Shown: positions 1 through 4,978 of the stretch, one piece after another
How positions within the stretch are numbered: the stretch's first letter is position 1
Layout: every line of letters starts with the position of its first letter
Source of the DNA: Paracoccaceae bacterium
Lineage (GTDB): Bacteria > Pseudomonadota > Alphaproteobacteria > Rhodobacterales > Rhodobacteraceae
NCBI GenBank assembly: GCA_024742655.1
Contig: JANSYB010000227.1
Coordinates: 1 to 5,167, forward strand
DNA: 5,167 bases
Reading direction: 5' to 3'
The notes under the pieces: generated by a model
What the model was told of the DNA's origin: nothing
Database searches by the model: none
Seen by the model: the letters and a program-made list of their open reading frames with translations, nothing else
Made by a program: the position numbers and the translations under genes

Positions 1-133
1 CATCCCGCGCCATCACCTGCACATGCAAGACCGAACCTGGATGTGAGCTGAGCCCTCATGGCCGGCATATCCCGATAACCTGCAGCCGGGGGCTCAGCCC
101 CGCCAGATCACCGCCGCGCGAGAGGGCACGCCG
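1..133. other. left-edge spacer without a supported gene
   Basis: No reading frame here is convincing. Two of the three plus-strand frames stop within the first 51 bases, and the third is open only as part of the GC-rich antisense of the EF-hand gene. On the minus strand, ATG codons at 13 and 3 could begin a gene running off the left edge. The one at 13 has an AGG four bases upstream, but too little of it remains to judge. The segment includes the region just after the EF-hand stop codon, with a small GC hairpin listed separately. Confidence 0.4.
89..101 (-). terminator. weak hairpin after the EF-hand gene
   Basis: GGGGC and GCCCC arms of 5 bp enclose a 3-base loop, about 33 bases beyond the EF-hand stop codon on the minus strand. 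There is no T-run after it, so it would at best be an imperfect intrinsic terminator. In DNA this GC-rich such a short stem can arise by chance. Confidence 0.2.
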
Positions 134-715
134 TCACTTGCCATCGCCACCGTCGCCATCGCCACCATCGCCGCCATCGTCACCGCCATCATCACCATCG
201 TCTCCGCCATCATCATCGCCGCCCCCATAGCCGCCACCGTCATCACCCCCATCATCGCCACCGTCATCACCACCATCGTCTCCGCCGTCATCGCCGCCGT
301 CATCGCCGCCATCGTCTCCGCCGTCATCCCCACGGTCATCGCGGCCATCGTCGCCACGGTCATCACGGCCTTCATCTCCGTCGTCGCCATCGTCCCCGTC
401 ATTGTCACCGCCCGCAAATCCGCGATCGCCCGAGCGGCCACTGCCCTCCTGCCGGTCATCATCGCGCCCTGAGTCGTCGTCTGCACGGTTTGCCGGCACG
501 GCTTCGTTCCGGTTGATCTGCCCATCCCGGTTCTTGTCCTGGGCCGAGAGAACCGCGTCCGCGCCGCGCTGTCCGAACCGCGCTTCGAGCTCGGCACGGG
601 TCAACGTGTTGTTCCTGTCCCGGTCCAGTTCACCGAAACTCACCTGTTGCGCCGACGCGGGCAAGACAAGCAGGGCACAGATTGCAGTGTGCAGCAGAAG
701 ATGTTGACGGATCAT
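134..715 (-). CDS. exported EF-hand protein with Asp/Gly-repeat tail
   Basis: 193 residues, no assigned name. Residues 1-22 form a signal peptide (hydrophobic core ending in ASA, cleavage before QQ), so the protein is probably periplasmic or secreted. Two canonical calcium loops follow: residues 31-42 (D-x-D-x-N-x-T-L-T-x-x-E) and 60-71 (D-x-N-x-D-G-Q-I-N-x-x-E), matching the paired EF-hand pattern. From about residue 104 to the end the chain is almost only Asp and Gly with a few Arg, including eight uninterrupted DDGG units, which makes the mature protein extremely acidic. The start at 715 is chosen because it begins the signal peptide; the frame stays open further upstream but that part is not protein-like. 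A GGGG six bases before the ATG is a weak ribosome binding site. Calcium binding follows from the motifs; that the tail binds further cations, or is a flexible spacer, is inference. The gene is divergent from 937-1365. Confidence 0.85.
   Translation of the reverse strand: MIRQHLLLHTAICALLVLPASAQQVSFGELDRDRNNTLTRAELEARFGQRGADAVLSAQDKNRDGQINRNEAVPANRADDDSGRDDDRQEGSGRSGDRGFAGGDNDGDDGDDGDEGRDDRGDDGRDDRGDDGGDDGGDDGGDDGGDDGGDDGGDDGGDDGGGYGGGDDDGGDDGDDGGDDGGDGGDGDGGDGK
137..405 (-). repeat. degenerate 12-bp tandem repeat encoding DDGG
   Basis: The 3' half of the EF-hand gene is low-complexity DNA. Its core, 239-334, is eight consecutive 12-bp units (plus-strand pattern like gtcatcgccgcc), each encoding DDGG; the first unit at the 5' end of the coding strand has Arg in place of one Gly. 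The flanks to 137 and 405 are looser versions with DDR, DDG and GYGGG interruptions. Units differ at synonymous positions (GAT/GAC, GGC/GGA/GGT), so the array is not freshly duplicated and the amino-acid pattern appears to be kept. Every unit is a multiple of three, so gain or loss of units would keep the frame. Confidence 0.85.
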
Positions 716-936
716 GATAAACCCCGGTTCTGATTGATGCCCTGAAGGATATCGCGCAGGCGTCCGTGGGCATTGGCCCAAAGTCTGATCAAGACCGGGA
801 CCGTCGCGCGGGTCTGCGTGGTTCGGGTTCAGGACACCCGGTTTGGCCGCGATGCGGCCCCCGCGGGACCTGTGGCCGGCATGGCGGCACATATGGGCGG
901 GGTGGCGAACCGGGCGGCGTGGTCTATCTTGCGGGT
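716..936. promoter_or_regulatory. divergent intergenic region
   Basis: This 221-bp spacer separates the minus-strand EF-hand gene (start 715) from the plus-strand gene at 937, so promoters for both should lie here. I find no convincing -35/-10 pair, operator dyad or FNR-type box. Several frames run open through it, as expected at this GC content. The assignment rests on gene orientation alone. Confidence 0.4.
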
Positions 937-1365
937 ATGCGTGCTTTTCTCGCCCTTCTCCTCCTGCCAACCCCGGCCCTTGGGTGGGAGTTCACGCCCG
1001 GCCTGCCCTGTCGCCTCACCCATGAAACGCCCGATGCGCGGGTGGAGCTGACCCATGACCCCACGGCCCCGCTTTACACCATCACGATCACCCGGGATGC
1101 GCCGTGGCCCGAGGCCCCGGCCTTTGCCATGCGGTTCGACGGGCCTGCCACGCTGAGCATCGGCACCGACCGGCATGTGCTGAGCCAAGACGGCCGCGCA
1201 CTGACCGTCACCGACCGGGGTTTCGGCAACGTGCTGGACGGGCTGCAATACAACGACACCGCCTGGGCCATCGCGGGGGATGTTGCCGTGCCCTTCCCGC
1301 TGGACGGCGCCGCTGCGCCCGTGGCGGCGTTCCGCGCTTGCGAGGGCGCGCCCCTGTCCAGCTGA
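937..1365 (+). CDS. small exported protein of unknown function
   Basis: 142 residues; I do not recognise the family. Residues 1-16 are a compact signal peptide (M-R-A-F, a leucine-rich core, then A-L-G before W17), pointing to the periplasm. The mature part is mostly beta-type sequence with alternating hydrophobic residues. It has only two cysteines, at 25 near its N-terminus and 135 near its C-terminus, which could form a disulfide closing the domain. The frame is open for another 57 codons upstream, but the signal peptide fixes the start at 937; the ribosome binding site is weak (GCGGGT directly before ATG). It is the only plus-strand gene in the window and converges on the metallopeptidase gene, with 30 bases between the two stop codons. 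The gene call is good because of the export signal and high-GC codon choice; the function is unknown. Confidence 0.75.
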   Translation: MRAFLALLLLPTPALGWEFTPGLPCRLTHETPDARVELTHDPTAPLYTITITRDAPWPEAPAFAMRFDGPATLSIGTDRHVLSQDGRALTVTDRGFGNVLDGLQYNDTAWAIAGDVAVPFPLDGAAAPVAAFRACEGAPLSS

Positions 1366-1372
1366 CCGGTCG

Positions 1373-1390
1373 GCCGGGGTTCACCCCGGC
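1373..1390. terminator. bidirectional terminator hairpin
   Basis: A perfect 7-bp GC stem (GCCGGGG / CCCCGGC) with a TTCA loop fills most of the 30-base gap between two convergent stop codons (1365 plus, 1396 minus). The position and symmetry fit a terminator shared by both genes. There is no T-run on either side, so on structure alone it is an imperfect intrinsic terminator; the convergent setting is the main support. Confidence 0.6.
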
Positions 1391-1395
1391 ACAGG

Positions 1396-2172
1396 TTACC
1401 GCCGCACAGCATCCTCGGGCTCCGCGCAGGGATAGGTCGCCCCGTCGGGCATCCGGCAAAGCGCCGTGAAATACCCCGCCTCGACCTGCTGCGTTCCGGC
1501 AAGGCTGTGCATCCGGTCCTGCCGGTCCAGATAGGCGTTGCAGCTGCTCAGGTAATATCGCTCACGGCGAATATCCGAGGCGTACCACGCGGCAAAGGCC
1601 GCGGCGGCGGCACGGGCCGGATCGGCGGTGGTCTCCATTTCCGCGGCGAAGGCCGCCGCGATATCGGTTGTGCTGTCCCAGTTTTCCAGCGCCTGCCATA
1701 CCTGCGGATCGCCATCGGTTTTCAGGTGCCAGGCCACCAGCAGGGCGATGGCGTTGGCGTCCGCCTCGATGGCAAAGACCGCGCGGGCATTTTCGCGCAT
1801 CGACAACGCAGGCGACGGGCAGGCCCCGAGGCGCAACTGATCGAGGTGGCGCAACTCATGCAGAAGAACCGCCCGTCGCAGGCCCGGCTCAAGATCCGCG
1901 CGCAGCACGATCCGCGCCGTGTCGGCCTCGAGATAACCCAATTCGCCGAAAAGGCTGTCGGATACGCAGATGTCCAGCATTGGGTCTGCCAGGGCCGCGT
2001 TCAGCGACGGGAAATCGGCCACGGCCTCGCGCAGATCGGCCACCATCGATCGAAGCTCTGCCGGGCCCTCGTCGAAGGGGGGCGAAAGGCAGGTCTCGCC
2101 GGCGTTCTGCGCGGCCAGGGGCGCCGCAAGAAGGCACAGGAACACGGCAGTGAGAAGGGGCGGCCAACGCAC
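1396..2172 (-). CDS. exported HExxH putative metallopeptidase
   Basis: 258 residues. Residues 1-21 are a signal peptide (hydrophobic core, cleavage near LAA-Q22). The zinc-peptidase signature HELRH is at 105-109, in the context LLHELRHLDQ. After 26 residues comes IEADANA with E136, the position and sequence style of the third zinc ligand in gluzincin peptidases (the E-x-D/A-D helix of M48 enzymes is similar). The mature part has six cysteines (28, 69, 118, 211, 239, 249), enough for three disulfides. From memory this resembles the putative metallopeptidase family DUF6782; I could not confirm it. The start is a GTG (2170-2172): an in-frame TAG lies four codons upstream, so no earlier start is possible, and the signal peptide begins here. 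TAGGG, overlapping the stop codon of the sulfotransferase gene, can serve as ribosome binding site with 7-base spacing. It is almost certainly co-transcribed with that gene. Peptidase activity and substrate are inferred from the motif only. Confidence 0.8.
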   Translation of the reverse strand: MRWPPLLTAVFLCLLAAPLAAQNAGETCLSPPFDEGPAELRSMVADLREAVADFPSLNAALADPMLDICVSDSLFGELGYLEADTARIVLRADLEPGLRRAVLLHELRHLDQLRLGACPSPALSMRENARAVFAIEADANAIALLVAWHLKTDGDPQVWQALENWDSTTDIAAAFAAEMETTADPARAAAAAFAAWYASDIRRERYYLSSCNAYLDRQDRMHSLAGTQQVEAGYFTALCRMPDGATYPCAEPEDAVRR

Positions 2173-2181
2173 GAGAGCGCC

Positions 2182-2940
2182 CTAACCGCCGCCCGGAACA
2201 AGCGCTACTTCGGTCAGCTTGCGGTAGAATGGCAGGTGATGTTCCAGATAGTCGCGCAGATGCGGCTCATCCTCGATCAAGGCATCGAATTCCATTTGCT
2301 TGCGGACCATCTCCTCGGCGTCGGCTGTGCGAATACCGGAAGAGGTGCTGGCCTCCTCGTGCCAGGCGCTGACATGTTCCCAATCCTTGGGTGGGGCCTG
2401 CCAGTCGAACGCGGCCTCGGCATAGTCCAGCCCGACGGCGGACCAATAGGCACGCATCGTACCACTGGGATCGGCGCGTACCATTTCCGCCTCGACCACC
2501 ACGGGGCTGTGGCCTGCCTCGCGCACCGCCTCGTACAGCCGCCATTGCGCCTCGAGCCCGACATGCTCAAGATCGAACCCGGGATCCAGCTTGTGGTAGC
2601 TCAGGATCGAGGCCATGGGCGAGCGGATCAGAAAGCTGTGCGTGATCCGCGCCAGACGCGCGGTATCGTCCAGCATCCGCGGCACCACGTAATAGGCCAT
2701 GTCCTTGAAGAAGACGGGCGCGCGGGTGGCCTCTTGCTCCAGCATCGTGCAGATGCCGTCATAGGTGGTGGGATGCCCGTCCAACGGCTCGAACCCGGGA
2801 AAATCACGGCCCTGCCCGACGTAGTAGTCATGCATGAACGGCTCATGAAAACAGGTCAGGTCGCCGCGCTCACGCATGATGCGTTCCGTCGCCGTCGACA
2901 TCGAACGCGGATGCGCCCAGAGCGCGATGATCTTGTGCAT
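2182..2940 (-). CDS. sulfotransferase-family protein
   Basis: 252 residues, cytoplasmic, no signal peptide. After a hydrophobic strand (IIALWA) comes HPRSMSTATER at 10-20, the phosphate loop that binds the 5'-phosphosulfate end of PAPS in sulfotransferases. FHEPF (31-35) and FFKDM (77-81) follow, then HSFLIRSPMASILSY (101-115), which matches the 3'-phosphate-binding strand and helix with conserved Arg and Ser. The C-terminal LPFYRKL is a common ending in bacterial members of this group. Known members move a sulfuryl group from PAPS to a hydroxyl or amine; the acceptor cannot be read from the sequence, and some relatives in this Pfam group (I recall Sulfotransfer_5) are uncharacterised. The start is firm: GGGAGG lies eight bases before the ATG. 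It heads a two-gene unit with the metallopeptidase, nine bases downstream. No PAPS synthesis gene is in the window. Confidence 0.85.
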   Translation of the reverse strand: MHKIIALWAHPRSMSTATERIMRERGDLTCFHEPFMHDYYVGQGRDFPGFEPLDGHPTTYDGICTMLEQEATRAPVFFKDMAYYVVPRMLDDTARLARITHSFLIRSPMASILSYHKLDPGFDLEHVGLEAQWRLYEAVREAGHSPVVVEAEMVRADPSGTMRAYWSAVGLDYAEAAFDWQAPPKDWEHVSAWHEEASTSSGIRTADAEEMVRKQMEFDALIEDEPHLRDYLEHHLPFYRKLTEVALVPGGG

Positions 2941-2948
2941 GGATCAAT

Positions 2949-2954
2949 CCTCCC
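2949..2954 (-). promoter_or_regulatory. strong ribosome binding site of the sulfotransferase gene
   Basis: GGGAGG on the minus strand, eight bases before the ATG at 2940. It decides the start of that gene. Confidence 0.8.
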
Positions 2955-3018
2955 AAGCGTCAGCCTACACAGGCGGCTCGGGGCTTTCCATATCTTACTG
3001 GTGACGGGCGCAAAGCCA

Positions 3019-3114
3019 TCACTCGGTGCGCATGTCATCCTGTACGCAGGCCACGCCCGGCATTCCAGGCGTCAGACCCAAGGCAGAGGCAAACGCGATG
3101 CACCGCGCTTTCAT
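3019..3114 (-). CDS. possible 31-residue peptide
   Basis: A short frame in the 282-bp spacer between the zinc-ribbon and sulfotransferase genes. It starts MKARCIAFASALGLTPG and ends in an acidic tail (QDDMRTE). The basic start followed by a short Ala/Leu stretch resembles a weak export signal, and G-V-A-C at residues 20-23 is close to, but not, a lipobox because the -3 residue is Gly instead of Leu. About three quarters of its codons end in G or C. Against it, the only ribosome-binding candidate (GGA) is 12 bases before the ATG and the hydrophobic stretch is short. It could be a small secreted peptide, a decayed gene or chance. Confidence 0.25.
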   Translation of the reverse strand: MKARCIAFASALGLTPGMPGVACVQDDMRTE

Positions 3115-3222
3115 GGTGGTTTTTCGTCCGGTCAGTTTCAGGGGTAACGCGCCGAATGAAACATGACCGCGCTGGCCCGTCCCTTACCGCCCGCCCGGCA
3201 TCGGAATGCGGTGGCTGACAGC

Positions 3223-3450
3223 TCAGAAGTCGAACAGATCCTCGAGGAACCCGCCGCGCTTTTTCTTGCGGGGACGGTCATCGCCCTGCCAGGTCTGCGC
3301 CTGCGAGGGCTGCGGCGCGCCCGAACGTTCGATGATCTTGTCCAGCTCGCCCCGGTCCAACCACACGCCCCGGCATTGCGGACAATAATCGATTTCCACG
3401 CCTGAACGATCGGAAATCACAAGCGTTTCACCATCAACGGGGCATTTCAT
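3223..3450 (-). CDS. zf-TFIIB-type zinc-ribbon protein
   Basis: 75 residues. The N-terminal half is the zinc ribbon of the bacterial zf-TFIIB family: C3-P-V-D6 for the first knuckle and Y22-C23-P-Q-C26-R-G-V-W-L-D-R-G-E-L for the second. Position 6 is Asp where a classical ribbon has the second Cys of CxxC, giving three Cys plus a possible Asp ligand. I recall this CPxD variant in other members, so it is probably family-typical. A polar linker rich in Pro, Gln and Ser follows, then the basic patch RPRKKKRGG (59-67) and the ending FLEDLFDF. The name reflects fold only; no transcription role is established, and nucleic-acid or protein binding is inference. The start at 3450 is chosen because the ribbon begins there and AAGGA lies eight bases before it; the frame stays open to 3540 but that part overlaps the rhodanese gene's end. 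It is probably the last gene of the stress/rhodanese operon, 73 bases after the rhodanese stop. Confidence 0.85.
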   Translation of the reverse strand: MKCPVDGETLVISDRSGVEIDYCPQCRGVWLDRGELDKIIERSGAPQPSQAQTWQGDDRPRKKKRGGFLEDLFDF

Positions 3451-3459
3451 GGGCTGTTT

Positions 3460-3491
3460 CCTTTCATCAAATCCGTTCGCGAGATGAAAGG
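3460..3491 (-). promoter_or_regulatory. inverted repeat covering the zinc-ribbon gene's ribosome binding site
   Basis: In the minus-strand transcript, CCTTTCATC (3491-3483) can pair perfectly over 9 bp with GATGAAAGG (3468-3460) across a 14-base loop. The second arm contains AAGG of the AAGGA ribosome binding site (3463-3459) for the gene starting at 3450. When formed, this stem would hide the site. It may be a translational switch, a temperature-sensitive structure, a processing site between two genes of an operon, or a DNA operator. The pairing is seen directly; function is inference. Confidence 0.5.
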
Positions 3492-3523
3492 GATGTGGGG
3501 TCGCCCGCGCCCGCGCGCAAGGG

Positions 3524-4108
3524 TCATTCGCCTGTGACACTCAGCCCCAGCATCCGCCAGCTCTGCATGCCGCCGCGGTAATAGAATATTCTGTCCGCCG
3601 GATAGCCGGCGGCGATCATGCGCCGGATGGCACTGGGTGACTGGCCACACCACAGCCCGTTACAGAACAAGACCACGGGCCGGGCCTGCGCACAGTCGAA
3701 CCCCTCGAAATCGATCTCGCAGCCCAGCTCGTCCAACCGGTCGGGGGCCTCGAGATAGGGGATGTTGACCGCCCCGGGGATGGAGCCGCCCGCGAACCAT
3801 TCGCGCGTGCGGCTGTCGATGACGAGGGCCTCCGGATCCGCCAGCATGTCCAGCAGCTCCAACTCGCCGATCGTGGTCACGCCGGGTGCGGCGATCATAG
3901 GCTGGATGCAGAACGGCGGACAGGGCCGCGAGGTACGCGCCCATTCGCCGGTCAGTTCATGGGTGTTGTCCTGGATCCGGCTGATTTCGGCTGTGCCCTC
4001 GGTCGTCTCGACCGGAACGGCCGGAACATCCGGGCGGATATTGACCGGCTCCTGCGCCGACACGGCCCCACCGGCCAAAAGCGCGACCAGATAAACGATG
4101 GCTCTCAT
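3524..4108 (-). CDS. exported rhodanese-domain protein
   Basis: 194 residues. Residues 1-18 are a signal peptide (cleavage after VSA), so it acts in the periplasm. A linker holds a CPPFC motif at 63-67, followed by the rhodanese-like domain from about 78. This shows ALVIDSRTREWFAGG (94-108), the usual D-x-R strand and W/F-x-x-G, then SIPGAVNIPY (109-118), the H/S-I-P-G-A-x-N-I-P signature. The catalytic strand is VVLFC149, with the loop CNGLWCGQS (149-157). C149 is the expected persulfide-forming cysteine. The loop is unusual in carrying a second Cys (154) where most rhodaneses have a short C-x4-R/S loop. YYRGGMQSW (176-184) is the conserved closing helix region. Sulfur transfer or thiol-redox chemistry is likely; with four more cysteines (63, 67, 130, 139), disulfides are plausible. 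GGGAG before the ATG serves as ribosome binding site. The gene follows the stress-protein gene by 42 bases, so they are probably co-transcribed. Confidence 0.88.
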   Translation of the reverse strand: MRAIVYLVALLAGGAVSAQEPVNIRPDVPAVPVETTEGTAEISRIQDNTHELTGEWARTSRPCPPFCIQPMIAAPGVTTIGELELLDMLADPEALVIDSRTREWFAGGSIPGAVNIPYLEAPDRLDELGCEIDFEGFDCAQARPVVLFCNGLWCGQSPSAIRRMIAAGYPADRIFYYRGGMQSWRMLGLSVTGE

Positions 4109-4150
4109 TGTGATGCTCCCTGCTTTGGGTGAATCGCGACACGTCCCGGC

Positions 4151-4558
4151 TCAGCGCACCACGTGCACGGCGCATTTCGCATGCCGCACCACCTGATGCG
4201 CGGTCGAGCCCAGCAACAAATCCTGCATGCCTGGCCGGTGGCTGGCGATCACGATGCAATCCACCCCGTTCTCCTCGGCCCAATCCAGGATCGTGCGACC
4301 CGAATGGCCGGTCACGACCACGCCCTGCGCGCGCGGCAGGCTGGCGGCCATCTCGGCCATTTCCGCCTCGATCGCCTCGCGGCTTTCCACCAGGTATTCC
4401 GTCGGCATGTAGGAAATTGCGTAGGCGGGAATCTGTTCCATCACGTGGAGCAGGGTAATCCGGCCATCCTCCTCGGCCAGAAGTTGCGCCACGGCGACCG
4501 CGCCCGCGGCATCGCGGTCTTCATCGAACGAAACGGGCACCAGAATGTTCTTGTACAT
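4151..4558 (-). CDS. universal stress protein, UspF/UspG-like
   Basis: 135 residues, one Usp domain, cytoplasmic, the usual length for a single-domain member. The N-terminal strand MYKNILVPVSFDED (1-14) carries the conserved acidic residue that contacts the nucleotide. The C-terminal part reads IVIASHRPG (102-110), LLLGS (114-118), then a helix and CAVHVVR (129-135). The SHRP plus LLGS arrangement is that of the E. coli UspF/UspG branch rather than the G-x2-G-x9-G-S/T of the archaeal MJ0577 type: the first Gly is Ala and the second is absent. Nucleotide binding is therefore likely but not certain. The start is firm: AGGAGG five bases before the ATG. An FNR-type box 57 bases upstream suggests induction at low oxygen, as known for Usp genes under Anr/FNR control in other Proteobacteria. 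It is the first gene of a probable operon with the rhodanese and zinc-ribbon genes. Confidence 0.92.
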   Translation of the reverse strand: MYKNILVPVSFDEDRDAAGAVAVAQLLAEEDGRITLLHVMEQIPAYAISYMPTEYLVESREAIEAEMAEMAASLPRAQGVVVTGHSGRTILDWAEENGVDCIVIASHRPGMQDLLLGSTAHQVVRHAKCAVHVVR

Positions 4559-4563
4559 GTCAC

Positions 4564-4569
4564 CCTCCT
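4564..4569 (-). promoter_or_regulatory. strong ribosome binding site of the stress-protein gene
   Basis: AGGAGG on the minus strand, five bases before the ATG at 4558. It decides that start over the upstream in-frame ATG at 4615, which would add a hydrophilic extension. Confidence 0.85.
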
Positions 4570-4596
4570 GAGACTGATTGCGCTCCACTGTGCCCT

Positions 4597-4609
4597 CGGG
4601 ATGATCCCG
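4597..4609. promoter_or_regulatory. 13-bp perfect palindrome in the stress-operon promoter
   Basis: CGGGATGATCCCG has 6-bp arms around a single central base, between the FNR-type box and the stress-protein gene. If transcription starts about 41 bases downstream of the box centre, this dyad lies in the promoter spacer, where a bound protein would block RNA polymerase. It could be an operator or chance in GC-rich DNA. An 8-base part, GATCCCGG (4603-4610), recurs at 4682-4689. Confidence 0.3.
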
Positions 4610-4614
4610 GCGCA

Positions 4615-4628
4615 TTGATCCAGATCAC
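4615..4628. promoter_or_regulatory. FNR/CRP-family binding site
   Basis: TTGATccagATCAc matches the FNR/FnrL/Anr consensus TTGAT-N4-ATCAA at nine of ten fixed positions. It lies in the 144-bp spacer before the stress-protein gene. FNR-type activators usually sit centred 41.5 bases before the transcript start. That would put the start near 4580, with CACAGT at 4592-4587 as a poor -10 (three of six bases) and a leader of about 21 bases. Which family member binds (FnrL, DNR-type or FixK-like) cannot be told from the box. Confidence 0.7.
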
Positions 4629-4662
4629 ACCCTTGCGCGCTGTGCATCGGCGGGTTGTCGCA

Positions 4663-4679
4663 CCCGGCCTCTCGCCGGG
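4663..4679 (-). terminator. hairpin after the DUF5665 gene
   Basis: A 6-bp GC stem (CCCGGC / GCCGGG) with a 5-base loop begins 24 bases beyond the stop codon at 4703, before the FNR-type box of the next gene. The position fits a terminator for the ABM-DUF5665 pair. No T-run follows, so its strength as an intrinsic terminator is doubtful. Confidence 0.4.
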
Positions 4680-4702
4680 GCGATCCCGGGACGGTCAAGA
4701 CG

Positions 4703-4978
4703 TTACTGGCCGGCCTCTTCGAGTTGCCGGGCGATCTCGACGGCCCATTCACCGATGATGGGCAGAAACTCCACCTGGCTGACCGACCAGGCCAGAGCGG
4801 ACAGCAGGACAGAGGCCCCCAGCACCGTGCCCAGGCCAAGGGCCAGGCCGCGGGCAAAGGAATAGGCCAGCAGGCGCGGCATGGAGTTGTGCATCCGGAT
4901 GAACCTGTGCCCGTTCAGGCGCGCCACTTCCTCGCGCAACGCGCGTACCTCCTCGGCCAGGTCCGCCCCGTCCTTCAC
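4703..4978 (-). CDS. DUF5665-type small membrane protein
   Basis: 91 residues, function unknown. Residues 5-22 form a charged helix with heptad-like Leu/Val (ADLAEEVRALREEVARL), a likely short coiled coil. Residues 44-66 are a single membrane segment (Gly/Ala/Leu-rich), preceded by positive charges at 24-43, so the N-terminus is probably cytoplasmic. After it comes VEFLPIIGEWAVEI, close to the ending I recall for DUF5665 proteins. The start is GTG at 4976-4978 with GGAG eight bases before it; no better in-frame start exists because a TGA lies upstream in this frame. The GTGA overlap with the stop codon of the preceding gene indicates translational coupling. The membrane and coiled-coil parts are read from the sequence; the family name is from memory. 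Confidence 0.8.
   Translation of the reverse strand: MKDGADLAEEVRALREEVARLNGHRFIRMHNSMPRLLAYSFARGLALGLGTVLGASVLLSALAWSVSQVEFLPIIGEWAVEIARQLEEAGQ

Noticed and set aside
137..405. Short repeated units resembling a CRISPR or satellite array
   Set aside because: The units are 12 bp, contiguous without spacers, and keep the reading frame of the EF-hand protein; this is a coding repeat.
94..597. Open minus-strand frame rich in Met, Ala and Thr
   Set aside because: It is the out-of-frame reading of the DDGG repeat on the same strand; the EF-hand frame has a signal peptide and motifs, this one has none.
712..792. 26-codon minus-strand frame with TTG start whose stop overlaps the EF-hand ATG
   Set aside because: The overlap (ATGA) looks like translational coupling, but there is no ATG or GTG, no ribosome binding site before the TTG, and no homology that I recognise.
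716..970. N-terminal extension of the EF-hand frame by 85 residues
   Set aside because: The extension is rich in Pro, Arg and His and would bury a clear signal peptide; the start at 715 is better.
2992..2997. TAAGAT (minus strand) as a -10 element for the sulfotransferase gene
   Set aside because: No acceptable -35 element lies 16-18 bases upstream, so the match may be chance.
1507..3147. 546-codon open frame on the plus strand
   Set aside because: It lies antisense to the metallopeptidase and sulfotransferase genes, both with clear motifs, and runs through their junction. Long antisense frames are common in high-GC DNA, and it shows no recognisable domain.
4163..4618. 151-codon plus-strand frame
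   Set aside because: It is antisense to the universal stress protein gene, which has a strong ribosome binding site and family motifs.
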